From Acidobacteriota bacterium (GTDB lineage Bacteria > Acidobacteriota > Terriglobia > Acidiferrales > UBA7541), in assembly GCA_016201285.1 (NCBI GenBank), contig JACQDE010000049.1, positions 45,480 through 109,479 on the forward strand: a DNA stretch of 64,000 nucleotides, in the 5' to 3' direction. The notes under the pieces are model-generated. The model had not been told where the DNA came from and did no database searches. It saw nothing but the letters and a program-made list of their open reading frames with translations. Positions 53,801-63,233 of this stretch are shown piece by piece. How positions within the stretch are numbered: the stretch's first letter is position 1; every line of letters begins with the position of its first letter. A program made the translations under genes and the position numbers.

Positions 53801-53962
53801 ATCGCGAACCGGATGAAGGACTGCGGAATCCTGATCGGCACCGAGAGCCCGCTGCACAACGTGCTGAAAATTCGCCCGCCGATGGTTTTTGGCGAGACCG
53901 ATGCGGAATTCTTTCTTTGCACCCTGGGCCGCATCCTCAGGGAAGATCCTCTTCACATGTGA
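50894..53962 (+). CDS. Kinase / M23-like / class III aminotransferase fusion protein
   Basis: A 1022-residue three-domain protein (start ATG at 50894). Residues 1-340: phosphotransferase of the aminoglycoside/homoserine/hydroxylysine kinase family, with [10 protein letters not shown] and GVIDFGDM catalytic motifs. Residues 430-580: M23 (LytM) peptidase-like domain with HLGLDIF and HLHFQI metal-binding patterns. Residues 600-1022: PLP-dependent class III aminotransferase with [20 protein letters not shown] and PLP lysine in [13 protein letters not shown]. Known relatives include phospholyases that act on phosphoethanolamine or 5-phosphohydroxylysine, so a kinase plus phospholyase pathway in one chain is plausible. 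The substrate is not determined. Confidence 0.9.
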   Translation: MVNVKFELPTFSEQDALRIARECYGLEGAVRPLPSERDQNFHLRTVKSQEFVLKIANMAEQLEILDLQNKAMEHVAARAPSLCVPRVCATPSGEKITTTTAANGAMHFVRLLTYLPGKLFAHVSPHTPALLRSLGRAMGSMDRALEDFTHPAAERPLKWDLRRAGWIREYAPRIADAGRRAIVEHLFAQFETEVLPALPTLRASVIYNDANDYNVLVTEEDPEQRRVAGVIDFGDMLFSNIVCELAVACAYAMLRKADPIAVAAQIVAGYHEVFPLTERELEALFPLICARLCVSVTNSNYQREVEPNNKYLTITEDSAWVLLEQLEKVHPRSAEYAFRQACGVPACPRTAAVVQWLKEHVQSVGRLVEPDLKTAKTITFDLSAGSREIANPAELADVCAFTRKLFDRISAAGARAGIGRYDEARLLYTSALFKSDGDCGPEWRTVHLGLDIFMEPGSSVFAPLDGVVHSFRNNAAALDYGPTAILQHAVDGGALHFFTLYGHLRADSLENLRKGMPVKQGARIGRIGDAAENGGWPPHLHFQIITDMLGRQGDFPGVARPSERAIWLSLSPDPNLIAGLPTGDAAAPGMSAEEIVAARRQRIGPNLSISYRKPLKIVRGWMQHLYDQDGRRYLDAVNNVPHVGHSHPHVVRAAQEQVAVLNTNTRYLHENIVRYAERLCATLPEPLRVCFFVNSGSEANELALRLARTHTGRKETIVVEGAYHGNTTSLVEISPYKFDGPGGGGAPPHVFKAPLPDVYRGRYKRNDPRAGEKYAGHVAETIETIRRRGGNVSAFISESLPSSAGHVIPPEGYLKNVYAHVRAAGGVCIADEVQVGFGRSGTHFWAFEAQAVVPDILTLGKPIGNGHPLGAVVTTREIAESFASGMEFFSTFGGNPVSCAIGIAVLDVLAEERLQENAQRTGARLMEGLHRLMAKHPLIGDVRGMGFFIGVELVRDRDSLEPAAKEADYIANRMKDCGILIGTESPLHNVLKIRPPMVFGETDAEFFLCTLGRILREDPLHM

Positions 53963-53992
53963 CTGGCCCACCGCGGGTCGGAGCATGGCCGG

Positions 53993-54784
53993 TCAGCGAA
54001 ACCCGGCAGCGCCGCTGCGCTGCTGCGAGATCGCTTCGATAAACGCTTCCGCGCGCGGCCTGTCTTCGGGAGCGACGCCCAGGCGCAGCCCGATTTTCTC
54101 CGCGATCTGGGAAGCCATTTGGCTACGCAGGTTGTAATCCAGGTGGGAACGCCGAGCGAGAAACGATTCAATCAGCCGCCACTCCTCGGGGGACAACCTT
54201 GCGGTGTCCAGGAGCGCCGGGCCAGCGGGTGCGGCCAGAGCGGCGCTCCATACAGGACGCAAGTCGGCAAATTCCTTTTCGAGAATGACGACCGTCCCCG
54301 CGACGTAATCACCGAGGCGTTTGTTCTGGCGGTTGAGCAACGATGTGATGATCCCCACTCCATAGAAGCCGGGAAACTGGTCCACAACACGGAGCAGATT
54401 GCGGGCAATGGCCTGCGCGATGCTGATGGGGCGGCCGGACTCGTGAATCACGCGCAGGTGAAACTTGCGCTTGCCGGGCGTCTGGCCATTCCAGATGGCT
54501 TCGAAGAAAGCAAAGTAGCCGTAGTAGAGCACGAAGAAGAGCAGGATCAGCAGCGCAGCCGTCCAGGTCCAAAATTCGCCTCCGAACGAGAGGCTGCCGG
54601 CAAACAGCAGCATCCCCACGATGACGAGAACGAAGCCGGTCAGTATTTGGATGGCTGTGTCGTGGGCGAGCGCCAGGAAGCGGCTGCCGATTCCGGCAAG
54701 CGGAAAATCCAGGGAGGTCTGTTCCGGCGTTTCAATGGTAAGCTGTTCGCCGAACGACTCAGGATTTTGATCCGGCAAGGACAT
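53993..54784 (-). CDS. RDD-family membrane protein
   Basis: A 263-residue protein (ATG at 54784, GGAG seven bases upstream, within the divergent gene). It has the RDD motif near the first helix (FPLAGIGSRFLALAHDTAIQ), two or three membrane helices and the conserved GQTPGKRKFHLRVIHESGRP, then RNLLRVVDQFPGFYGVGIIT. The C-terminal 90 residues are soluble. RDD proteins are inner-membrane proteins of mostly unknown function, sometimes ion transporters. RDD genes are often associated with SpoIIM, MoxR and DUF58 genes, as here. Confidence 0.9.
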   Translation of the reverse strand: MSLPDQNPESFGEQLTIETPEQTSLDFPLAGIGSRFLALAHDTAIQILTGFVLVIVGMLLFAGSLSFGGEFWTWTAALLILLFFVLYYGYFAFFEAIWNGQTPGKRKFHLRVIHESGRPISIAQAIARNLLRVVDQFPGFYGVGIITSLLNRQNKRLGDYVAGTVVILEKEFADLRPVWSAALAAPAGPALLDTARLSPEEWRLIESFLARRSHLDYNLRSQMASQIAEKIGLRLGVAPEDRPRAEAFIEAISQQRSGAAGFR

Positions 54785-54786
54785 CG

Positions 54787-55749
54787 ATGATCTCCACACG
54801 CTGGATTGAAAAGCGCAAACCCCACTGGAATCGACTGGCCGAATTGGCTGACCGCACCGGAAGCCGCGGGGTGAGTGCACTGACTCACGCCGAGCTCCAA
54901 GAGCTGGGCCTATTGTACCGCCAGGCGGCCTCCGATCTGGCCACGGTGCGCGAAGACCGCAGCAGCCAGATGCTGGCGCAATACATAAACCAACTGCTCG
55001 CCCGGGCCCACAACCTGATCTACATGGGACGGAAGGCGGGCTCGACGCAGGGCCTGGTGCACTTCTACACCGAGACGTACCCCCGGATCTTCCGGGAACA
55101 TTTAGCGCACACGCTCGTGGCGTTTATCGTTTTTGCTGCCGGCGCGCTGGCGGCGTTTCTGGTGTCGCTGCGCGACCCGAGCTTCCCGCGGTACCTGCTC
55201 AGCGGCCCGATGGTGGACACGATCGAGCGGCAGGAGATGTGGACCCATTCCATTGTAACGATGAAGCCGCTGGCCTCGAGCGCCATCATGACGAACAATC
55301 TGGGCGTGGCGTTCGTGACGTTTGCGATGGGCATCACCGCCGGCCTCGGAACGCTGTGGATGATGTTGCTGAATGGGGTGCTACTAGGCGTCATCGGGGC
55401 AGCGTGCTGGCAAGCGGGGATGTCGGTGAAGCTGTGGAGCTTTGTCGCGCCGCACGGCACCCTGGAACTGCCGGCGATTTTCATTGCCGGCGGCGCGGGG
55501 CTGCGCGTGGCGCGGGCATGGCTCTTCCCCGGCCTGCTGCCCCGGCGGGAATCGCTGGCGCGCGGCGGAGGGGCAGCGGTGCGGCTGCTGCTCGGAACGA
55601 TCCCGATGCTGGTGGTTGCCGGCATCATTGAAGGATTCCTCTCCCCCGCAGATTTTCCATCCAGCGTGAAATTCCTGTTCGGCGGCGCGATGTTCGCGCT
55701 GCTCATCGCCTACCTGGGAATGAAACCCAAGCCGGCCGCTGCACGCTAG
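54787..55749 (+). CDS. SpoIIM/DUF95-family membrane protein
   Basis: A 320-residue integral membrane protein of the stage II sporulation protein M family: a soluble N-terminal region of about 110 residues (LTHAELQELGLLYRQAASDL) and about five membrane helices (LVAFIVFAAGALAAFLVSL; MTNNLGVAFVTFAMGITAGL). Its ATG is separated by only two bases from the divergent RDD start. AAGGA lies upstream within that gene. The two are probably partners. Its 3' end overlaps the convergent DUF58 gene by four bases. A role in sporulation is not implied. Confidence 0.9.
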   Translation: MISTRWIEKRKPHWNRLAELADRTGSRGVSALTHAELQELGLLYRQAASDLATVREDRSSQMLAQYINQLLARAHNLIYMGRKAGSTQGLVHFYTETYPRIFREHLAHTLVAFIVFAAGALAAFLVSLRDPSFPRYLLSGPMVDTIERQEMWTHSIVTMKPLASSAIMTNNLGVAFVTFAMGITAGLGTLWMMLLNGVLLGVIGAACWQAGMSVKLWSFVAPHGTLELPAIFIAGGAGLRVARAWLFPGLLPRRESLARGGGAAVRLLLGTIPMLVVAGIIEGFLSPADFPSSVKFLFGGAMFALLIAYLGMKPKPAAAR

Positions 55750-57148
55750 AGCAGCCTGCGCTCCTTGATCTCGAGATACTGATTCACGAGCGGCACTGCC
55801 AAGTTTTCGGCGGTGAGTTCGAGAGTAAGCACTCCGCGCTGGCGCAGCCGTCCCAAGAGGAGATCCCGCCGCTGGACCATCTCAACAGCGGCGACGGTTC
55901 GGTACATTTCTTCCTCGTTCTGCGGCCGCTGACGGGCTGCTTCGGAAAGCTCCGGATGGCCAACGACTGCAAAGAGGACGAGATGACGTTGGGCGAGGAG
56001 TAGCGCGCTTTCGATCACTTCGGGCGTAGCAGGGGTCTCGGCCAGATCCGTGAGCCACACCACGAGGCTGCGATGTTTCTGCACCGAAAGTACGAGCTGC
56101 GCCGCGCGCAGATGATCGGCCTCGTACGGCTCAGCGCGGACGAACGCGAGCTGTTCGACCAGGGCGCGCAGGTGTGGCGAACCCCGCCCCGCATTCAGCC
56201 GCTGCTGCACCTGCCGGCCATAAGCAATCAGCCCAACGCGGTCGCCGGAAAAGAGCGCGACGTGAGCCAGGGCCAGCGTTGCGTTCACAGCGTAGTCGAG
56301 CTTGGAGAGCTGGCGGACCCGGGCGCGGAGGAGCCGTCCGGCGTCGAGACAGAGCCAGACGGGTTGGCTGCGCTCGAGTTGATAAACCTTGGTAATGGGG
56401 ACGGCGCGGCGCGCGGTGGCCGTCCAGCAAATGTCACGGAGTTCGTCACCCTCGCGGTACTCGCGCAGGCTTTCGAATTCGTGGCCGCGACCGCGCAGCC
56501 GCTTCAGCCTCTTCTCGAGCTCCACCTGGCGACTACGGATCAAGTAAATCGTGTGTCGCTTGGCTTCCTCGAGATTGGGATAGACGCGCACGGTCTGCGC
56601 GAGGTCGGCGCGAGCCCAGCGCTCGGCCAAGCGCGCGGGGCTCTGGTAGCGGAGGAAAGCAGCGCCGAGCCGCGCGTCACCGCGGGCGACCGGCAGGATC
56701 GGATACCCTGCGCAGCCTGAACCGCCGGGCGGCGCGGCTAGTTCGAGGCTGGGCGGCACCGGCAGAAGAGCCGTCGAAGCGTCGTCCACGACTACAGCCC
56801 GCACCGGAATCCGGCCGTGGTTGATCAACTCGATTTCCACGACGGACTCGCTGGCCAGAGTCACAATGCCGCGCCAGTGGCGGCAAAGTTCAAGCTGCTC
56901 GGGACGAGGAAGCTGCCGCGCATCCCAGACCCAGAACGCAAGGAGCACGGCATCCCACGCCAGTAATCCCCACAGGAATTGCTGATCCCACCAGGCCGGG
57001 CCAAGCCAGATCAGCCCGATCAGAAGCAATAAAAAAAAACGGGAACCGAAGGCGTAGGAGAGCGTCGGAGCGGCCTGGGCGCGGGCCACCGCCAGCGGCG
57101 GCAGCATCGGCTGCGGGGCCACGAGGCGGCGGTGTGTGGACAGGGTGC

Positions 57149-57152
<4 letters not shown>
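55746..57152 (-). CDS. DUF58-domain protein (von Willebrand A-like)
   Basis: A 468-residue membrane-anchored protein. It has two N-terminal hydrophobic stretches (FFLLLLIGLIWLGPAWW and LLAWDAVLLAFWVW), and a DUF58 region with EFESLREYREGDELRDICW followed by a vWA-like fold (PVWLCLDAGRLLRARV, LVVWLTDLAET). DUF58 proteins work with MoxR ATPases in a chaperone-like complex. It overlaps moxR by four bases and converges on the SpoIIM gene. Confidence 0.92.
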
Positions 57153-58098
<946 letters not shown>

Positions 58099-58105
<7 letters not shown>

Positions 58106-59283
58106 TTCTCCTTGTCGGGGGGTCCCGGGTGGAGCGAAAAGAGCCGGGCGTAATGGTCGAGCGCTTGAACGAGCAGGAGCGCGCGGGCATCGGTCAAGGT
58201 AGAGTCATGCGCGGCGCGCTCGGCAGCTTGAAGCGTCTCAAAAAACCCTGGCTGATTCCAGCCCAGACGTTCGCGCACCGCCTGATGGAGCTGGGCGAAG
58301 GATGAATTGGCAGGAAGGCCAAGTCGCTTGATCAGCAGATAGCGGAAACGCTGGTAAGCAACGTTCACGGCCGCCGAGGCGGCGTGAGCACGGTGGTAGA
58401 GCGCCCCAAGTGTTTCCACGAACTCCAACGGCGAGAGCCGCGAATCGGGTATCGCCGGGCGTATTGGACCGCCGCGGCGAGAGAAGGTGAAGAGCAGCGC
58501 GGCGGCCACCAGAGCGATCTGGAGCAGCGCCCACGGCAACGGCGTCCCGGAGATGTAGGCCCACAGCGTTCGGCGCCGGCCGTGAAAATACTCGTCCCAG
58601 AGGATCTTGGCTTCCTTGGGATGGCCCGCCACATTCAGAAACAAAGCGCGGTTGCCGGGCTGCGAAATGCCCGCGTTGGTCAACGGCGTGGGAGCAGCCC
58701 ACCAGATCACGCGGCCACGGCCATAACGGTAGGTGACAACGAAGGCGTGCTCGCCCTTCGCATACAGCCCGAGCTGCCCGAAATGGCCGCCGTGCCAGCG
58801 CATGGGGGTTTCCATCCTGATTTCCCGAGCGCCCCGCGTAAGCGGACTGGGCAGAATGGCCGGAAGCGCCTGCCAACCTGCCGGAGTATCTTCGAGATCG
58901 ACCGTGCCGCCTTCGGGAAGCAGATCCGCGGCGTAGTGACCTGTCGCGAGCAGCGTGCCACCGTCGCGGATGAAGCGTTGCAGCGCCTGCCTTTCATCGG
59001 CGGAAGCGCCCATCCAGGGCTCGGCAAAGATCAGCACGATGCCCTGTGGATTGAAGGGCAATCCGACCGGCGAGGATTCCCAGCGCTGGACGTCGTAACC
59101 GAGCTCTCCGAGAAGAAGATAGGCGGCCTTGGCACCGTCATAAGCGGCAGAGTAGCTGGAGGGATAGCCAGCCTTGCCGCTCTGTGGCGCTGCGACCAGC
59201 AGCGAAGCCGCCACCATCACCACCAGGACGATGCCCGCGGCAATCAGGATTGTGCGGTCGCCGGAACTGATGGGAACCGGCAT
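58099..59283 (-). CDS. DUF4350-domain membrane protein
   Basis: A 394-residue protein: an N-terminal membrane helix (ILIAAGIVLVVMVAASLLVA), an extracytoplasmic domain resembling a GATase/DUF4350 fold (GAKAAYLLLGELGYDVQRWE; GGTLLATGHYAADLLPEGG), a second membrane helix near residue 255 (LLQIALVAAALLFTF) and a cytoplasmic helical tail. It overlaps moxR by seven bases and DUF4129 by about 40. It belongs to the MoxR complex operon. Confidence 0.88.
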
Positions 59284-60266
59284 CCTAGAACCTCCAGTTC
59301 CGCAAGCGCCTCGCGGAAGTCTTCGGCCGCGGCATGGCGACAGCCGTACCAGGTAATTTCAAAGCGCCGCGTGAGCGCGGCCAGCGGCGGGCGGTGCACA
59401 CTCTGGGGTTCGAGCAGGCTAAGGTATTCGCGCGGGGTACGGGAACGATCAACCGTCCAAATCCCGCGCTCTTCCAAGCGGTACACGGCAACCCAATAAG
59501 CGGCGTGGAGGGCGGCGCGGTAGTCGCCGCGGCTGGCAGCATCAAGCGCTTCGCGGGCCCAGTCGCGCCAGGCCTTCGCCAAAGGGGCCGCGGGGTCCAG
59601 GCGCAGCCGCGTTTCGGAGGCCTCGCTGCGCATGGCGCGACGCAGGAGAAGCACCAGGACAAGAAATGCCAGCCCGATCAGGACCCAGATCAGAGCGCGG
59701 CCCACCATCGAAGAGCGCGACAACCGGGCAAGAATACGGGCGATCAACTCGAAGAGCTTTCCGACCATATGCTCCACCCAAAGCTGAGCGGCCGAAGGGG
59801 GCCGGACAGCGCGAAACTCTCGGCGGCTGAGAATCTGCTGGAGTTGCTGAGCAGCTTCGGGGCCGGGGACATTTCCGGGCCTCGTGAGGCCCTCCGCTTC
59901 CTGGCGCAGAGCGAGCAACTCGCTGCGGAGGCTGCGCAGCAGCGAGGCGCGGGGAGCGTTCGGGTGTTCGAGCTGGCCGAGGGCGGTGTGCAGCCGCCCG
60001 GTGGGGATTTCAAATCGCTGGCCGCCGTCGTGCACAAGCCACTGCTTGGGCAATGAGGCGCGGAGCTCTTCAGGCGTCACACTCCCCTTCTCGACCAGCG
60101 CAATCAGCTCTGACCAGCGGTCCAGTTCCGCCCGAAAGGCGGCAACGTCCAAGTCCACCGGTGAAGACCGGACAACGCCCGTCGGAGCCGCAAGGCACGG
60201 CACTGCGATCAAGCAGACGGCAACACAGAAGAGAAACACCAGCCCGAAGAACCGAGAACGGTTCAT
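59244..60266 (-). CDS. DUF4129-domain membrane protein
   Basis: A 340-residue protein (ATG at 60266; a TTG at 60287 is an alternative) with a signal peptide (SRFFGLVFLFCVAVCLIAVP), a helical periplasmic region, one membrane helix near residue 190-212 (ALIWVLIGLAFLVLVLLL) and the cytoplasmic DUF4129 domain (RDWAREALDAASRGDYRAAL, HAAYWVAVYRLEERGIW, RTPREYLSLL). DUF4129 proteins are regular partners in MoxR/DUF58 operons. Its end overlaps the DUF4350 gene. Confidence 0.88.
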   Translation of the reverse strand: MNRSRFFGLVFLFCVAVCLIAVPCLAAPTGVVRSSPVDLDVAAFRAELDRWSELIALVEKGSVTPEELRASLPKQWLVHDGGQRFEIPTGRLHTALGQLEHPNAPRASLLRSLRSELLALRQEAEGLTRPGNVPGPEAAQQLQQILSRREFRAVRPPSAAQLWVEHMVGKLFELIARILARLSRSSMVGRALIWVLIGLAFLVLVLLLRRAMRSEASETRLRLDPAAPLAKAWRDWAREALDAASRGDYRAALHAAYWVAVYRLEERGIWTVDRSRTPREYLSLLEPQSVHRPPLAALTRRFEITWYGCRHAAAEDFREALAELEVLGCRFPSVPATAQS

Positions 60267-60276
60267 CTCTGCGAAC

Positions 60277-61152
60277 TCAGGAAGCAACCGAGGAGGCGCC
60301 TGGCGCCGCGGCGGAACCCGGTTGGTCGAGAGCGGCCATCATCATCTGCAGGTCAAGCGCTTCCTTGCGGATGCGGCAATCATAATAGAACAGCGAGAAA
60401 GCGATGGTGGCGAGAGGACCAATGAGAACACCTCCCACGAACGCGCCCACGAGCGTCGCCGTCGGCAGCCAAGCGGCATTCTCTCCCCGGCCCACCAGAA
60501 CAGTCTGCGCGAGTTCGAACGGCATGGTAAAAACGAAGGCCGCCGCCCAGCTCAACACCAGGAAGAGAATGTAAACAAGCAATGCTTCGCGGCGCCGTCC
60601 TTCGGTCAGCGCGGCGCTGCGGGCCATCGCCGGTTTCGCCTTCAAATCCTCGAGCATGGCGGCCGGGATGGCGACCGAATAGCGCAGAAGGGCGCGCACG
60701 CCCGGGATGATCAGGAGCACGAGACCGATCGCGACGCGGAGACCGGTGCTGAACAGCACGTCGATCACGCGCATGAGTTTTCCGCGCACGCGGCGGTAGG
60801 CATCACGAACGGTGATCTGGCGGCCGAGGTAAATCTCCGAAACGGCAAACACTGTGGCCGCCTGCGCCATGGCGTACATTGCCCAGAAAACGATAACGCC
60901 CAGGAAAAACGTCAAGGCAATCCCCACAAGCAAACTGGTGAAAAACGACGGCGACGCGATACCGGGTGACGAGCTCAGCATGGGTATCAGCGAACGCATG
61001 GCCTCCTGAACCAACTGCGCCGCCAGAATGATGACCTGAGGGATGGCCATAATCCCGATGAAGAGCCAAAAATGCTGACGGTAGAGCGAAAAGGTCCGGT
61101 CCAGCAATTCTCCCGTGCTCAAGGGCCGCAGGTCAGCCGTGGTCATGGACAC
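60277..61152 (-). CDS. Multi-span membrane protein, first gene of the MoxR operon
   Basis: A 291-residue protein with about six membrane helices, beginning MSMTTADLRPLSTGELLDRT, then FSLYRQHFWLFIGIMAIPQV. The start and layout resemble the membrane domain seen in glycerophosphodiester phosphodiesterase-associated and DUF7544/7847-type proteins. No catalytic motif is visible. The exact start may be the ATG two codons later. It lies 10 bases upstream of the DUF4129 gene. Confidence 0.75.
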   Translation of the reverse strand: MSMTTADLRPLSTGELLDRTFSLYRQHFWLFIGIMAIPQVIILAAQLVQEAMRSLIPMLSSSPGIASPSFFTSLLVGIALTFFLGVIVFWAMYAMAQAATVFAVSEIYLGRQITVRDAYRRVRGKLMRVIDVLFSTGLRVAIGLVLLIIPGVRALLRYSVAIPAAMLEDLKAKPAMARSAALTEGRRREALLVYILFLVLSWAAAFVFTMPFELAQTVLVGRGENAAWLPTATLVGAFVGGVLIGPLATIAFSLFYYDCRIRKEALDLQMMMAALDQPGSAAAPGASSVAS

Positions 61153-61500
61153 CTCCAGTCCAAAGGGGATCGGTTGAAGCTCACGTATCTAACAATAGAA
61201 GTTCCAATTATTGCAATACCAAAAAAAAGAGGGCAGAAAGGTTTGTTGCCGGCGGCGGATGCGGCCGTAGAGGCGAAATGACTGATCGTGACGTAAGAAA
61301 AAACGGCGCGGCGATTTTGCCGTCCCTCGCTGCCCGGCTCTCACCCAGCCCCGAAGCGAATTCCCTCCGCCCCATCTCACTCAAACACAACAACCCCGCC
61401 AGGGGAACGATGCGAGCAGAATCTCCCGGACGAGAGTGACTCTTGCGGGAGTCCCGCGAGTCGTGTTGAATAGAGCGGAAATCCCTTACTGGAGGAGTGC
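61153..61500. other. Divergent intergenic region between membrane-protein gene and DinB gene
   Basis: 348 bases with no gene. It should hold promoters in both directions. On the minus strand TTGCAA and TTAGAT boxes 18 bases apart (around 61187-61216) are a weak match. On the plus side a hairpin-like sequence (GACT, GCGGG, AGT, CCCGC, AGTC) lies at about 61437-61461, and TTGCGG-N18-TGAATA overlaps it. These are suggestions only. Confidence 0.35.
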
Positions 61501-62010
61501 ATGAGCTTGACCAAAGCGCTGTTGCCTGAGTACGACCACGAGATGAAGAATACGCGAAAGACGATCGAACGGGTGCCCGAGGACAAGCTTGGCTGGAAAC
61601 CGCATGAAAAATCCCCGACGATGGGCTGGCTGGCAACGCACCTGGCCCACCTTCCCCTTTGGGCGATCTCGGCCATTGAAAAGGATTCACTGGATCTTGC
61701 GCCCGGGGGTGTCCCGATCGAACGGCTTCCGGAGGCGAATTCGAGGAATGAGATCATCGAGCGGTTCGACAAGAACGTAGCCGCGGCGCGCGCGGCCATC
61801 GCCGGGGCGAGCGACGAGCACCTGCTACAGCCCTGGTCGCTACTGATGAATGGCAAGACGGTTATGACGCTGCCGCGGATGGCCGTGCTGCGGAGTTTCG
61901 TCATGAATCACGGCATCCACCACCGCGCGCAGCTTGGCGTGTACCTGCGGCTGAACAACGTGCCGGTGCCGGCGATCTACGGCCCGTCGGCGGATGAGGG
62001 AGCCATGTAA
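61501..62010 (+). CDS. DinB-family protein
   Basis: A 169-residue four-helix protein of the DinB/YfiT superfamily. Likely metal-binding histidines are in WLATHLAHLPLW and NHGIHHRAQLGVYLRLNNV, the usual positions (one on helix 2, two in an HxxxH-like pattern near the end). The family includes metal-dependent thiol transferases and proteins of unknown function. GGAGGAG lies just upstream of the ATG. It is followed 2 bases later by an AlkD-like gene. Confidence 0.9.
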   Translation: MSLTKALLPEYDHEMKNTRKTIERVPEDKLGWKPHEKSPTMGWLATHLAHLPLWAISAIEKDSLDLAPGGVPIERLPEANSRNEIIERFDKNVAAARAAIAGASDEHLLQPWSLLMNGKTVMTLPRMAVLRSFVMNHGIHHRAQLGVYLRLNNVPVPAIYGPSADEGAM

Positions 62011-62012
62011 GG

Positions 62013-62837
62013 GTGGGCCGCGCGGCGAGAACGGGGAAAACCGAACGCGCGCTGATTGAGGGCCTTCAGGCTCGGCTCCAATCGCATGCGAGTTTGCGGG
62101 CGAAGGCGTGGTGGGAGGGCTATCTCAAGGGAGCGGCAAAGTTCCGTGGCGTACCGATGGGCGTCATCCGGGAATGCCTGCACACGTGGTGGCGGACCGG
62201 AGGCATCGGCTCGCTCCCTGTGGCGCGGCAGAAGGCCATTGTGCTCGCGCTGATTCGCGAACGATACACCGAGGACAAGCTGGCCGGCATCCTCGCTTTC
62301 GCGGAGATTCTGCTTCCGCATTTGGGAATCGGTGACCTCCCGGCAATGTCCGCGCTCTACGAGCTTGGGCACATCGCGGACTGGAACGTATGCGACTGGT
62401 TCAGCGTGAAAGTCCTTGGCCGGATGGTCGAGCAGACGGTGAACCGCAAGGACATGGCTCGATCGATCGCTGTGTGGCGCGACGCTCCTGGACTCTGGCA
62501 GCGGCGTGCCGCCTGCGTCGCCTTTGTCAACCTGGCCAAGCGTGGCGACAAGGTGCTCCCCGGCCTTTCAGCTCTCGTGCTCCGGACCTGCAGCGTCAAT
62601 GTTCGCTCGAAAGAGCGATTTCTTCAGACGGGAGTTGGATGGGTGCTGCGAGAGCTTTCGCTTGCCGAGCGCGACGCCGTCGTCGCGTTCGCCCGCACCC
62701 ATGCGCCGCAGATGTCGCGGGAGTGCATGCGCTATGTCACAGAGAAGATGCCCGAAGATCTAAGGCGAGAGCTCATCGCCGCCCAGGGGAGCAGCCCGCC
62801 GGGCAACAAGCGAAAGCACCGAACACATCGAAAATAA
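62013..62837 (+). CDS. AlkD-like DNA alkylation repair protein
   Basis: A 274-residue alpha-helical HEAT-repeat protein that fits the AlkD family of DNA glycosylases that remove bulky alkylated bases. The catalytic region reads HIADWNVCDWFSVKVLGRM, with the tryptophan and aspartate expected for AlkD, and RRAACVAFVNLAKRG follows. The start is a GTG two bases after the DinB stop. The C-terminal tail is lysine- and histidine-rich. Co-transcription with DinB suggests a damage-response pair. Confidence 0.82.
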   Translation: MGRAARTGKTERALIEGLQARLQSHASLRAKAWWEGYLKGAAKFRGVPMGVIRECLHTWWRTGGIGSLPVARQKAIVLALIRERYTEDKLAGILAFAEILLPHLGIGDLPAMSALYELGHIADWNVCDWFSVKVLGRMVEQTVNRKDMARSIAVWRDAPGLWQRRAACVAFVNLAKRGDKVLPGLSALVLRTCSVNVRSKERFLQTGVGWVLRELSLAERDAVVAFARTHAPQMSRECMRYVTEKMPEDLRRELIAAQGSSPPGNKRKHRTHRK

Positions 62838-62851
62838 AATAGAAGAGCAGT

Positions 62852-62880
62852 GGGCAGGTCTATATGCCGGATCCTGTCGG
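62852..62880 (-). repeat. Duplicate of the rnpB 3' end
   Basis: 29 bases that match 63237-63265, the 3' end of the RNase P RNA gene, at 28 of 29 positions and in the same orientation (the one difference is in CTATATGCC versus CTATAAGCC). The copies are 385 bases apart. This is the layout expected when an element integrates at the 3' end of an RNA gene: one complete gene and one short duplicate. Confidence 0.8.
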
Positions 62881-62972
62881 CGCGCGCACAAGCAAGATTT
62901 CCCCGGCAGAAGGTTTCGAGCGGAGTCCATAGTCAAATTCTCATTTCCGCTTCGCGCGCGAGAAGCTCAGAT

Positions 62973-63119
62973 TTAGCTGAACCAGTTGCTGCGGTAGGCA
63001 ACCCACCAACTCACGACTGCGATGGGTATCGTCGCGACCAGGGCCCACAGCAACGGTAGGGAGAAATCGGCGACCAGCCCAAGCCCCAAAAAGAGCGTCC
63101 AAAAGATCTTCTTTTCCAT
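62973..63119 (-). CDS. Predicted 48-residue membrane protein
   Basis: A short frame beginning MEKKIFWTLFLGLGLVADF and ending in SNWFS. It has two hydrophobic stretches (about residues 6-18 and 22-40) and charged ends, as in small two-span membrane proteins. No strong ribosome site precedes the ATG at 63119. It lies between the two rnpB 3'-end copies, so it could be a remnant of an integrated element. Codon composition looks plausible. I know no family. Confidence 0.45.
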   Translation of the reverse strand: MEKKIFWTLFLGLGLVADFSLPLLWALVATIPIAVVSWWVAYRSNWFS

Positions 63120-63225
63120 GGGGTGCCAGTGCCGCTTGTTTTATCCAGCCTGTTTCGAAGAAAGTGCGCTGGCCGTACATCGAGCCGGCGCAGAACGAAT
63201 CTCCCTGAGCAAGGATCGGCGAAGA

Positions 63226-63233
63226 AAAAATTT
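63226..63233 (-). terminator. T-rich tract after rnpB
   Basis: On the minus strand the P1 3' strand of RNase P RNA is followed directly by AAATTTTTTC. The P1 helix itself is split across the gene, so this is not a full stand-alone terminator, but the T-run marks the likely 3' end of the transcript. Confidence 0.45.
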
